DNA from: JANLQX01 sp043775075 | Lineage (GTDB): Bacteria; Actinomycetota; Acidimicrobiia; Acidimicrobiales; JANYDT01 | Assembly (NCBI GenBank): GCA_043775075.1 | Contig: JAYVSS010000088.1 | Location: forward strand, 1-10,202 | DNA length: 10,202 nucleotides | Direction: 5' to 3' | Part shown: piece after piece, positions 1 through 6,611 of the stretch | Numbering within the stretch: position 1 is the stretch's first letter | Layout: each line of letters starts with the position of its first letter | Program-made: the position numbers and the translations under genes | Notes under the pieces: generated by a model | Databases searched by the model: none | The model's input: the letters and a program-made list of their open reading frames with translations, nothing else | Told to the model about the DNA's origin: nothing

Positions 1-168
1 GTGGTCACTGGTGATGTCGTCAAGACCGTGACTCCGCTCACCGGTACGCCGACTGAACTTCGCGAGCGGGTGGTGCAGTTTGCCGCCGCCGGAATTACCG
101 AGATCGCATTTCAGCCCATGGGCGACGTGGGGGCCGAGCTGCGAGCAATGGCCGAAGCGTTGCTCTAG
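1..168 (+). CDS. LLM-class oxidoreductase, C-terminal fragment (5' end outside window)
   Basis: Frame 1 is open from the window edge to a TAG at 166-168, giving 55 residues of a larger protein. The stretch TPTELRERVVQFAAAGITEIAFQPMG is the typical last beta-alpha unit of luciferase-like (LLM) flavin- or F420-dependent oxidoreductases, in which a 'GTPEELRERV...AGvtEvayqP' segment closes the TIM barrel. The reaction, cofactor and substrate cannot be told from this tail. The gene ends 12 bp before the first palindromic repeat, so that repeat could form a hairpin at the end of its transcript. It is a different gene from the complete LLM enzyme at 6612-7559, and it is separated from the catabolic cluster by the nuclease-like gene, so a shared pathway is only a possibility. 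Confidence 0.75.
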   Translation: MVTGDVVKTVTPLTGTPTELRERVVQFAAAGITEIAFQPMGDVGAELRAMAEALL

Positions 169-180
169 CTCGACGACTCG

Positions 181-258
181 TTCACTGTCATGTTGACGAC
201 CCACTGTCGCGAAGACGACGTCGTTTTCGTGACAGTGAGTCGCTAAGTCGACAGTGAA
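181..258. repeat. 78-bp near-palindromic repeat, copy 1
   Basis: This is an imperfect inverted repeat centred on GACGTC (about 217-222). It carries the heptamer CACTGTC at 183-189 and 202-208 and its complement GACAGTG at 231-237 and 250-256, with start-to-start spacings of 19, 29 and 19 bp. By hand, 31 of 39 base pairs match across the dyad. A second copy with identical heptamer spacing lies at 1487-1564. The two match at 61/78 positions in direct orientation and 67/78 when one copy is inverted, so they bracket the intervening gene as inverted repeats. It lies 12 bp after the upstream LLM stop and 72 bp before the next gene. It could be a REP/MITE-like element, a hairpin terminator or a protein-binding site. 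No transposase is visible. Confidence 0.85.
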
Positions 259-330
259 GCGCGGGGAACGCATCTGCTGCGGAATCTCGGCGTTGTGTGA
301 TGCGCGACATAGACGGGGGCCGACGCGCCG

Positions 331-1458
331 ATGCGCCAGACGAGGCCGGGCCGGGCCAACGGTGGGCGGAGCGTCAACGATGATCGAATGAGAACGTTCA
401 CCACAGACCGAGTGGACACGGCACCGCCACCAGCCGCCCAGGCGGTCACGCACCCGGGCTTGGTGTTGCGGGCGACGGATGAGGCCGGGCACGGAATTGC
501 TACGCGCACGTTGCAACGACTGGCCACAGTCGACGACGGCCCCTTCGAACACGTTCACCGTGGCCGCTACATCGAGCGGACCGACGACCCGCATCAACGT
601 TGGCTTCTGCGGCTCAACGCCCATCTCGATAGGGGCGGACCGACGAGCGCCATCAGCCATCGGGCGGCGGCCCGTCTACACGGGCTGGACGGTTTTGCCC
701 GTCGGCCGGTGCGGGGCAATGAGCCCGAGGACATCATCGTCGGTGCATCCTCAACATGGCGCAACTCGCCGGCCATACGAGCGGACCTTCCTCCACATCA
801 AATGACCTGCGTCGATGGCCTGCGGGTCACGACCGTGGCCCGCACCCTGCTCGACGTTGGTCGATTCGTCGACGCCGACACCGTGGAGTTGGCCCTCCAA
901 CATGCCCTTCGCGGCAACGATCAGCGCCGTCCGGATCTGTGGAACGAGCCGCTGCTTCTCGCCTTGCAAACCGCCGCGGCGAACGGTCGGGTGCCCAAGA
1001 GCCTGCGCATCGCCATCGCCCGACAAGGCATACAGCGTCCGGCCGGGAGCTACGCCGAGACGATCGCCGGTCAAGGACATCGCCGGGCGGGTGGCGTCGA
1101 GCTACTCCGCCAGCCGTCGGTCGAGATTCAGCTGCCGAACGGCCGGGTGCACCGGCGCTACTTCCCCGACTTCGCCGATTTTCTCCGGGGCCTCCTGATC
1201 GAGATCGACGGCCGGGCAGGTCACGAGGGCGACGACAACGTCGATCGAGACGACCAGCGCCAGAACCTCCTCGTCGCCGGGTTTCGCGTGCTCCGATTTC
1301 ACGCTCGGCGAGTACTTGCCGACCCGGTCGAAGTCGGCCGCACCATCGAGCGGGTGCGGGCCACGCTCCCTCTCCGCATGTCTCCTCATGCCGAACCCGG
1401 CGTCGCTGTCACCTGGTCCGACAACGCTGCGACGATCGCCCTCGCCCGCTGGCCGTAG
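331..1458 (+). CDS. AbiEi-like N-terminus fused to a DUF559 (Vsr-like) nuclease-type domain
   Basis: The 375-residue protein has two recognisable parts. Residues ~45-180 resemble actinobacterial AbiEi-family 'antitoxin-like' proteins: a short helix-turn-helix-like region, then HVHRGRYIERTD (75-86), SHRAAARLHGLDGF (109-122) and LRVTTVARTLLDVG (164-177). Residues ~265-345 resemble DUF559, a Vsr/PD-(D/E)XK-like fold: RYFPDF (D280), LLIEIDGRAGH (E291, D293, H298), a charged DRDDQR helix and NLLVAGFRVLRFHARRVL. D280, E291 and D293 are plausible metal ligands. No AbiEii-type nucleotidyltransferase lies next to it, so a type IV toxin-antitoxin role is not supported here and DNA cleavage is untested. 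An in-frame TAG at 310-312 limits the start. ATG 331 is used, but ATG 388 is equally possible because the conserved part begins later. Both sides carry a 78-bp palindromic repeat. Confidence 0.8.
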   Translation: MRQTRPGRANGGRSVNDDRMRTFTTDRVDTAPPPAAQAVTHPGLVLRATDEAGHGIATRTLQRLATVDDGPFEHVHRGRYIERTDDPHQRWLLRLNAHLDRGGPTSAISHRAAARLHGLDGFARRPVRGNEPEDIIVGASSTWRNSPAIRADLPPHQMTCVDGLRVTTVARTLLDVGRFVDADTVELALQHALRGNDQRRPDLWNEPLLLALQTAAANGRVPKSLRIAIARQGIQRPAGSYAETIAGQGHRRAGGVELLRQPSVEIQLPNGRVHRRYFPDFADFLRGLLIEIDGRAGHEGDDNVDRDDQRQNLLVAGFRVLRFHARRVLADPVEVGRTIERVRATLPLRMSPHAEPGVAVTWSDNAATIALARWP

Positions 1459-1486
1459 TCAGTAGCAAGCGGGCCTACCGGGGAGA

Positions 1487-1564
1487 TTCACTGTCGAGTT
1501 AACGACTCACTGTCACGTTAGCGACGTCGTTTTCACGACAGTGAGTCGTCAATGTGACAGTGAC
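1487..1564. repeat. 78-bp near-palindromic repeat, copy 2, overlapping the P450 3' end
   Basis: This is the partner of the repeat at 181-258, with the same GACGTC centre (1523-1528). CACTGTC lies at 1489-1495 and 1508-1514 and GACAGTG at 1537-1543 and 1556-1562, again spaced 19, 29 and 19 bp. The inner arms CGACTCACTGTC (1503-1514) and GACAGTGAGTCG (1537-1548) are perfectly complementary. A further heptamer at 1576-1582 forms a perfect 9-bp inverted repeat with the right end (GACAGTGAC 1556-1564 / GTCACTGTC 1574-1582). The element begins 28 bp after the nuclease-like gene's stop and covers the last five codons and the stop of the convergent P450 gene (1549-1566). Its position would suit a bidirectional terminator, although there is no long U-tract. 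Confidence 0.85.
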
Positions 1565-2838
1565 ACGTGGGTCGTCACTGTCAGCGGCAGATGTTTCATG
1601 CCGCCGATGAAGTTCGATCGCAAGCGCTCCACCGGGCCGCTGACTTCCATCGACGCCACCCGCGGTAGCAGTTCTTCCAGCAACACCCTGATCTCTAACC
1701 GGGCGAGATGGGCACCGAGGCAAAGATGGGGACTCATACGTCCGAAGGCCACGTGGTCGTTGGGCCAACGATCGATGTCGAACCGATACGGATCGGTGAA
1801 CACGGCGTCGTCGTAGTCGGCTGATGTGAACCAGATCAGAACCTTGTCTCCTGCTTTGATCATACGTCCACTTAGTTCTGTGTCGCGGGTGGCGGTGCGA
1901 CGAAAGTTCATGGTGACGGTTCCCCACCGCAGCACTTCTTCCACGGCCCGGTTAACCACTTCGGACTCGCCATTGTTGACCGCTGTCTGGAGACGGGCCA
2001 TTTGCTCGGGGTGTTCGGCCAACGCCTTGATCCCCGCGGCCATCGTGTAGCGGGTGGTGTCGTTGCCCGCTCCGACGAGGAGCACGAAGAAGTTCTTGAA
2101 CTCGCGATCAGTCAGTGCTTCGCCGTCGATAGTGGGAGCAAGCAGGTCCGAAATTACGTCGTCCGTTGGACTTGCCCGCCGCAGGAGCGCCTGCTGTTCG
2201 GCATATCGATAGAGATCAAGACCAGCCGGAGAGCGAAAAGGCATGGCCTTGAATTCGTCGGTATCCACGAGCCCGACGGGATGCTCCGTCATCTCCGGGT
2301 CGAAGTTTCCCAGGAGGGCATCACCTCGTTCAACAAGCCACGGTCCGTCGGTATCGGGAACGCCAAGCAGGCGACCGAGCATGCGCATGGGGAGCTGCTT
2401 GGCGATCTCTTCGGTGAAATCAAGACTGGTGGTTGCGCCCGCCGGGAGGGCTTCGTCGATGACCGAACGGGCGAGCAAACGAATCCCGTGCTCGTACGTC
2501 CACACCTCGCGTCGGTTGAACGGCTTGGACACCATGCGGCGATAGCGGGTGTGCTCCGGGGCGTCGTATTCGAGCATGTTGCGACGAGCCTCGAAGTCCG
2601 CCGGGTCCATCTCTTCGAGCGTGACGCCCTGGGCATTAGAGAACGTCTGCGGATCGCGGCTGACGCTTACGAGATCTTCGTAGCAGGTCACGTTCCAACA
2701 ACCAGCACCGTTTTCCTCGTCGCACCACGACACCGGGTCGGTCTTGCGCAACCGCTCAAAGGTGGCGTGGGGAAAGCCGTGGACATAGGTGTCGGGGTCA
2801 AGGATATTGGCGTTTTCCGGGCCTGGAGCTGCGCGCAT
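1549..2838 (-). CDS. cytochrome P450 (bacterial class I type)
   Basis: A soluble 429-residue haem monooxygenase that would need a ferredoxin and reductase, neither of which is in the window. Landmarks are the I-helix GAGNDTTR (257-264, oxygen activation), the K-helix EEVLR (E301, R304), the meander FTDPYRFDIDRW (347-358) and the haem loop FGRMSPHLCLG with Cys373 as the iron ligand. The usual glycine-rich form is FGxGxHxCLG, so RMS at 367-369 is unusual, but H371, C373 and G375 are kept. Start ATG 2838-2836 is chosen because GGGAGG (2855-2850) lies 11 nt upstream and the protein then starts as P450s of this type do. An upstream in-frame extension would cross the promoter and the divergent SDR. 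The last five residues and the stop lie in palindromic repeat copy 2. Substrate unknown. Its shared operator with the cluster suggests an oxidation in the same pathway. Confidence 0.93.
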   Translation of the reverse strand: MRAAPGPENANILDPDTYVHGFPHATFERLRKTDPVSWCDEENGAGCWNVTCYEDLVSVSRDPQTFSNAQGVTLEEMDPADFEARRNMLEYDAPEHTRYRRMVSKPFNRREVWTYEHGIRLLARSVIDEALPAGATTSLDFTEEIAKQLPMRMLGRLLGVPDTDGPWLVERGDALLGNFDPEMTEHPVGLVDTDEFKAMPFRSPAGLDLYRYAEQQALLRRASPTDDVISDLLAPTIDGEALTDREFKNFFVLLVGAGNDTTRYTMAAGIKALAEHPEQMARLQTAVNNGESEVVNRAVEEVLRWGTVTMNFRRTATRDTELSGRMIKAGDKVLIWFTSADYDDAVFTDPYRFDIDRWPNDHVAFGRMSPHLCLGAHLARLEIRVLLEELLPRVASMEVSGPVERLRSNFIGGMKHLPLTVTTHVSLSH

Positions 2839-2861
2839 GAATTCCCTGTCCTCCCGAGGTA

Positions 2862-2879
2862 ATTTGGTACCAAACGATC
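2862..2879 (-). promoter_or_regulatory. operator site A (P450/SDR divergent promoter)
   Basis: Read on the minus strand this is GATCGTTTGGTACCAAAT, including a perfect 12-bp palindrome TTTGGTACCAAA. It matches three other sites in the window (6534-6551, 6590-6607, 8494-8511) over the whole 18 bp, and all four lie only in divergent promoter regions. It sits just upstream of the SDR -10 box and overlaps the likely P450 -10 box and start, so a bound protein could repress both genes. The MarR protein encoded at 7914-8438 is the simplest candidate ligand. This is inferred from position, not shown. Confidence 0.7.
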
Positions 2880-2882
2880 GTA
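2877..2882 (-). promoter_or_regulatory. predicted -10 box of the P450 gene
   Basis: On the minus strand the hexamer TACGAT fits TAnnnT. Transcription would start near 2870, inside operator site A, leaving a leader of about 32 nt that contains the GGGAGG ribosome-binding site. No good -35 element was seen. Confidence 0.4.
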
Positions 2883-2886
2883 ACAT
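2881..2886 (+). promoter_or_regulatory. predicted -10 box of the SDR gene (leaderless)
   Basis: TAACAT is followed by exactly 6 nt and then ATG 2893, so the transcript would start at or next to the start codon. No ribosome-binding site precedes the ATG, which agrees. The same TAnnnT-6 nt-start layout recurs at 6600-6612 and 8486-8498. Confidence 0.55.
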
Positions 2887-2892
2887 CGTCGC

Positions 2893-3684
2893 ATGTCGAA
2901 CACCCCGAGACGCAGTGCGATCGTGACCGGAGCAGGCAGCGGGATTGGTGAAGCCGTCGCCCGACGACTGTCTCGTGAGGGCCACCACGTCGTGCTTATC
3001 GGACGGCGGGCGGAGCCGTTACGCCAAGTTGCCCGGGCGTGCGGCGGGACGGCGGTCGTTGGCGACGCGGCGGATCCCTTGGTGGCGGCGACGGCGGTCG
3101 AGACCTGCGTCGCCGTTTCCGGTGGAGTCGACGTGGTGATTGCCAACGCCGCGAGCGGAGGAGGTGGGGCTCTGGCCGACGTGAGCGACGAAGACTGGGC
3201 GTCGTCTTGGCAGAACAACGTGAACACGGCATTCGTCGTGTTGCGCGCCGCCCTACCGAGCCTGCGGGAGCGACGCGGATCGATCGTCGTGGTGGCGTCG
3301 ATTGCTGGACTGGCCGCCGGCCCCTCGATGGTGCCGTACGTGACTGCCAAGCATGCGCTGATTGGCATGACCCGCTCGATCGCTCGTGATGAAGGACCGC
3401 TGGTCCGGGCCAATGTTGTCTGCCCCGGCTGGGTGCGCACGCAGATCGGCGACGCCGAGATGGTCCGCCTCGCAGCGCTGCACGGTCTCGCCGATGTTGA
3501 CGCCGCCTACGCCCTCGCCACGCGGGACACACCCCTGAGGCGAGCGGCGGATGCCGACGAAGTCGCCAACGTCGTGTGGTTCCTGGCGTCGGACGAAGCG
3601 TCGGCCATGACCGGAGCAGTCATCCCCGTGGACTGCGGCGCCACCGCCGTCGATGTCCCCACGCTCGCCTTCACCCGTCCCTGA
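2893..3684 (+). CDS. short-chain dehydrogenase/reductase (SDR)
   Basis: A 263-residue classical SDR, a cytosolic NAD(P)-dependent enzyme that interconverts an alcohol and a carbonyl. The Rossmann motif TGAGSGIG is at 12-19, the NAA variant of the NAG motif at 85-87, catalytic Ser136 in VASIAG, and YVTAK with Tyr149 and Lys153. CPGWVRT (178-183) and the C-terminal FLASDEASAMTGAVIPVDCG are also typical. Arg residues after beta-2 (IGRRAEPLR, 36-44) suggest NADP(H), which is an inference. The start is ATG 2893, the only sensible one, placed 6 nt after a TAnnnT box. It is divergent from the P450 across 54 bp holding operator A and convergent with the GS-like gene. It probably oxidises an alcohol or reduces a carbonyl produced by the P450 or LLM enzyme. 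Confidence 0.93.
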   Translation: MSNTPRRSAIVTGAGSGIGEAVARRLSREGHHVVLIGRRAEPLRQVARACGGTAVVGDAADPLVAATAVETCVAVSGGVDVVIANAASGGGGALADVSDEDWASSWQNNVNTAFVVLRAALPSLRERRGSIVVVASIAGLAAGPSMVPYVTAKHALIGMTRSIARDEGPLVRANVVCPGWVRTQIGDAEMVRLAALHGLADVDAAYALATRDTPLRRAADADEVANVVWFLASDEASAMTGAVIPVDCGATAVDVPTLAFTRP

Positions 3685-3696
3685 ACCAGCGACCTT

Positions 3697-3719
3697 GAGC
3701 GAGAAGCGCGAATTCGCTC
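3697..3719. terminator. weak hairpin between convergent SDR and GS-like genes
   Basis: GAGCGA (3697-3702) can pair with TCGCTC (3714-3719), and the inner GCGAATTCGC is an alternative palindrome. The stem is short and has no U-run on either strand. It is listed because it is the only fold I see in the 80-bp convergent gap 3685-3764. Confidence 0.25.
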
Positions 3720-3764
3720 TGGACTGGTTGGGAGTACGAGGATCCTGCACAGAAGCAAAGAGCG

Positions 3765-5048
3765 TTAGAGGAACGGAAGGTAGTAGTTCGTTTCCCAGTC
3801 GGTCGTATGCGCGCAGAACTTTGCCCATTCGTCGCGCTTGATGGCGAGAAAGTTGGCGATGCTTTCCGCACCGAACGCTTCGACGAAGGCGGCGTCGGCC
3901 TCGAGCGCGTCCAGAGCAGCGCCCAGGTTGGGCGGGGTGGACCGGTCGGTGCTGGCCGTTTCCAGCGCGTCGCCGGTCTCGATGACCGGCGGCTCGATCT
4001 TGTTCACGTAGCCCAGCCAACCGGCGGTGAGCACGGCGGCGGTGGCGAGGTACGGGTTGGCACTTCCGTCGGCCTGGCGATACTCCATACGGGTGCCGGG
4101 ACCGCGGTCGGGCGACACCCGTACGGTGGTGAATCGGTGATCAAGGCCCCAGTTCGCCCAGTACCCCGCCATCTGCCCCGCTCGTAAGCGCTTATACGAA
4201 TTCACGTTTGGCGCAACGATTCCGGACATCGCTTCGTGGTGGGCCAGGAGGCCGCCGATGATGTGACGGGCGGTGTCGCTCAAGCCATACGGAGCAGCGG
4301 GGCCGTCGAAGGCGTTGGTGCCGGAGGCATCGCGCATTGACAGGTTCACGTGTAACCCGCTGCCCCCCATATTCGAGAACGGCTTGCCCAGAAACGTGAG
4401 ATGGAGTCCCTTACCGCGGGCGATCTCCTGCGCCATCAGCTTGAACACAACGATGTCGTCGACCGCCTTCATCGCCGTGTCGTAGTGAAGAGCAAACTCC
4501 ACCTGAGGTACGTCGTATTCCGTATGCGCGCCTTCGATTGGGAGGCCGACCCTGGCCGCCGTTTCCAGGATGTCCTCCATCAAACCATGGGGGTCGGCGA
4601 TCGGACCGGTTTGATACACGATGGAACCGGGCGCGCTGATGGCCTTCCAACCACCAGTGCCATCAGGTTCGAGCGGGAACGCCTCAAGTTCTATGCCCAC
4701 ATAGGGTGTGAGGCCAACGGACTCCCACCGGGCAATGGCATTGCGCAAGACCGTGCGGGGCGAAACAGGAAACGGTTCACCCCGAAACATCAGGTCACAC
4801 ACGGCCAGCTGCTCACCGTCGACCCAGCTCGGACGCAGTTCGTCGATCGAATACACCGCCTCCACATCGGGCATGCCTTCGAGGAACTTCGACCCCGGAG
4901 CGCCGACCGTCATCTGATTATCAAAGCCCTGGGCGAACAGCGCCATGCAGTGACGCACGCTCTGCCCGGTGGGGGCACCGGGCAGATAGCGAGTGCGAGG
5001 GAGGCCGAGGTGGTCGGTGAAGAGCGTACGGACTCGGGGGGCGACCAT
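3765..5048 (-). CDS. glutamine synthetase-like (gamma-glutamyl-amine ligase type)
   Basis: A 427-residue protein of the glutamine synthetase fold, close in size to PuuA/GlnA-like gamma-glutamyl-amine ligases, which use ATP to join glutamate to an amine. Visible motifs: VGIELEAFPLE (E120, E122), HTEYDVPQVEFAL (E177, E184), GGSGLHVNLS (H233), APNVNSYKRL (279-288), LDHRFTTVRVSP (R305, R310) and the catalytic block TRMEYRQADGSANPYLA (E322, R324), followed by AAVLTAGWLG. ATG 5048 is supported by AGGAG (5059-5055) 6 nt upstream. It lies 30 bp after the permease stop, so the two form one operon. With the permease and the C26 hydrolase it makes the uptake/ligase/hydrolase set of gamma-glutamylation pathways. 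A housekeeping GS is unlikely, given the atypical N-terminus and the neighbours. The amine is unknown. Confidence 0.88.
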   Translation of the reverse strand: MVAPRVRTLFTDHLGLPRTRYLPGAPTGQSVRHCMALFAQGFDNQMTVGAPGSKFLEGMPDVEAVYSIDELRPSWVDGEQLAVCDLMFRGEPFPVSPRTVLRNAIARWESVGLTPYVGIELEAFPLEPDGTGGWKAISAPGSIVYQTGPIADPHGLMEDILETAARVGLPIEGAHTEYDVPQVEFALHYDTAMKAVDDIVVFKLMAQEIARGKGLHLTFLGKPFSNMGGSGLHVNLSMRDASGTNAFDGPAAPYGLSDTARHIIGGLLAHHEAMSGIVAPNVNSYKRLRAGQMAGYWANWGLDHRFTTVRVSPDRGPGTRMEYRQADGSANPYLATAAVLTAGWLGYVNKIEPPVIETGDALETASTDRSTPPNLGAALDALEADAAFVEAFGAESIANFLAIKRDEWAKFCAHTTDWETNYYLPFL

Positions 5049-5078
5049 CGGATTCTCCTGCTCGATCGTGATAAGGGT

Positions 5079-6503
5079 CTAGTCGTGCTGCAACGCGAAG
5101 CTGGCAGCGTTGTCCACATTGGCACGGCGAGACGAGATCAAGAACGCCAGCCAGCCAACGATCACGACGGCGAGAACAAGGGCCAGGTGACGCCCCCACA
5201 GGGCATCTCCGACCGGCGCCGTCCCGCTGATGAACTGAGCGAGCAAACCGCCACCGGCGGTCAGGATCCCGATGACGACGGCGACAAGTCCGGCCGGGTT
5301 GGCCCCGGCGAAAATGCGGGCGGCACCGACGCACAGAAGCACATAGACCACGCAGAACATCATTGAACCAAGGGTGGACAGAATGAGGAAGGCATTAAGG
5401 GCATCGGGTGGGCCGGCGATGGAACCGTCGGGAGCGAGCGGCGACGAGGTGCCGTATTTGGCCAGCGAGACGAAGACGACGATGAGCCCAACGACAGCAA
5501 ACACCGCGGTGGCTGCAGCCGGATTGTTCTTCGGATTGACCTTGCTCAGGGCTTTGGGGAGCAGACCGTCTCGCGAGAGCGTGAAGAATCCGCGGGAAAC
5601 GGCAGCACACATACCAATGCCGATTCCGATGATGTCCAACAGGATCGCCAGTTCAATAAGCACACTGAACTTCGAATTCATATAGTGGGTAGCGAGAGCC
5701 GGAAAGTCGAACGGGAGCTTGTCCGGCCCGCCGCTTCCGATAGTCCCGGCGTATTGGGTGATCAAGTAAAAGCCCATGACAATCACGATGGTGGAGAGCA
5801 CGGCTACGGGGATCGACTTCTTCGGGTTCTCCGTCTCCTCGCCGAGAGCGGCCGCCATCTCGAACCCGACGAACATCAAGATGGCAAACAACAGTCCTTT
5901 GAAGACCGAGCCGCCGGCGGCCACCTTGCTCGGATTGAACACACTGAAGGTGTTCCCGGAACTACCGCCCTTGGCGATGATCACCACGCACAGGATCGTG
6001 AAGGGGATGGCCGACAGCCCGATGATGCCGAGCTGAGCCCTGACCGACAGCTGCACGCCCACGAGATTGATCGCCACAATGATCGCCAAGATCACCAGAC
6101 CCCATACCCACCACGGCAAGTCCAGACTCATGTGGTTGTTGAAGAAATCGTGGGCGGTGATGCCGCCGATAACCGGTAGCGCGGTGCCCAGGCTCAGCAG
6201 GGCGAGGTAGTAACTGGCCGCACCGTACACGCCAGCCGGCTTTCCAGCAGTGTGGGCAATGAGTTCGTAGACGGCACCGCTCCCGGAGTATCGCTTCGCC
6301 AGTTCGGACACCACGTAGCCGATGGCGAGGATGCCAATGGTGGTGAGCAGCACGACGAAGGGCCCGACGCCTCCGGACAGACCAGCGAGTGCCCCACCAA
6401 TGGCGGCGGCCGAGAAGATCGGTCCTACTGCGAGTGACTGGGCGATGCAGTCGATGGTCGACAGTTTCGCCCCGGATAGCGATGGTGCGTCGATACCTTC
6501 CAT
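5079..6503 (-). CDS. APC-superfamily amino acid/amine permease
   Basis: A 474-residue integral membrane protein with about 12 hydrophobic segments. APC-family landmarks are the first helix ending VGPIFSAAAIGGALAGLSGGVGP, SELAKRYSGSGAVYELI (66-82) and FVGFEMAAALGEETENPKKSIPVAV (211-235), the conserved 'GfE...EEt.nP...iP' signature, then SRGFFTLSRDGLLPKALSKVNPKNNP. These carriers import amino acids or amines with protons or by exchange. PuuP is a pathway-related example. The start ATG 6503 has AGGGGG (6513-6508) 4 nt upstream. The gene is first in an operon with the GS-like ligase, so it probably imports the compound that is then glutamylated. Its promoter overlaps operator site B. Confidence 0.93.
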   Translation of the reverse strand: MEGIDAPSLSGAKLSTIDCIAQSLAVGPIFSAAAIGGALAGLSGGVGPFVVLLTTIGILAIGYVVSELAKRYSGSGAVYELIAHTAGKPAGVYGAASYYLALLSLGTALPVIGGITAHDFFNNHMSLDLPWWVWGLVILAIIVAINLVGVQLSVRAQLGIIGLSAIPFTILCVVIIAKGGSSGNTFSVFNPSKVAAGGSVFKGLLFAILMFVGFEMAAALGEETENPKKSIPVAVLSTIVIVMGFYLITQYAGTIGSGGPDKLPFDFPALATHYMNSKFSVLIELAILLDIIGIGIGMCAAVSRGFFTLSRDGLLPKALSKVNPKNNPAAATAVFAVVGLIVVFVSLAKYGTSSPLAPDGSIAGPPDALNAFLILSTLGSMMFCVVYVLLCVGAARIFAGANPAGLVAVVIGILTAGGGLLAQFISGTAPVGDALWGRHLALVLAVVIVGWLAFLISSRRANVDNAASFALQHD

Positions 6504-6533
6504 GGTTCCCCCTGGCTCGCTCGGGCATCCCGA

Positions 6534-6551
6534 GATCGTTCGGTACCGTAC
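6534..6551 (+). promoter_or_regulatory. operator site B (permease/LLM divergent promoter)
   Basis: GATCGTTCGGTACCGTAC differs from site C (6590-6607) at two positions, and its core lies 56 bp away in the same orientation. It spans the predicted permease -10 box (6545-6550) and start (about 6538), where binding would block transcription. It belongs to the four-site family described at 2862-2879. Confidence 0.68.
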
Positions 6552-6573
6552 AACATTCTGTGCCCGCTGTCAC
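6545..6573 (-). promoter_or_regulatory. predicted sigma-70-type promoter of the permease-ligase operon
   Basis: On the minus strand a -35 element GTGACA (6573-6568, five of six matches to TTGACA) is followed by 17 bp and the -10 element TACGGT (6550-6545). Transcription would start near 6538, giving a leader of about 35 nt with an AGGGGG ribosome-binding site. The -10 element lies inside operator B. Confidence 0.55.
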
Positions 6574-6589
6574 TTGGTCCGGCAACGAC

Positions 6590-6607
6590 GGTCGTTTGGT
6601 ACCGTAC
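6590..6607 (+). promoter_or_regulatory. operator site C (LLM gene promoter)
   Basis: GGTCGTTTGGTACCGTAC is the second copy in this intergenic region. It contains the predicted LLM -10 box and ends 4 bp before the GTG start codon, so binding should block LLM transcription. Confidence 0.68.
6600..6605 (+). promoter_or_regulatory. predicted -10 box of the LLM gene (leaderless)
   Basis: TACCGT fits TAnnnT and is followed by exactly 6 nt before GTG 6612, as in the SDR and C26 genes. No ribosome-binding site precedes the GTG. No convincing -35 element is seen. Confidence 0.5.
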
Positions 6608-6611
6608 GAAT

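Noticed and set aside
331..1458. Complete AbiE type IV toxin-antitoxin system
   Set aside because: No nucleotidyltransferase toxin gene lies adjacent; the next genes are an LLM oxidoreductase and a P450.
756..1502. Long overlapping plus-strand reading frame inside the nuclease-like gene
   Set aside because: Arg/Pro/Ser-rich translation without any domain; a typical high-GC shadow of the 331-1458 gene.
181..1564. CRISPR array or composite transposon
   Set aside because: Only two repeat copies 1.2 kb apart with no spacers, and no transposase, integrase or clear target-site duplication was found.
2002..2862. Long plus-strand reading frame opposite the P450
   Set aside because: Antisense to a clear P450 with all motifs; no recognisable family and no start signal.
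2839..2988. N-terminal extension of the P450 reading frame to 2988
   Set aside because: It would run through operator A, both divergent promoters and the SDR start. ATG 2838 has a good ribosome-binding site and gives a normal P450 N-terminus.
4401..5366. Long plus-strand reading frame opposite the ligase and permease genes
   Set aside because: It spans two well-supported minus-strand genes and their intergenic gap; low-complexity charged composition typical of an antisense shadow.
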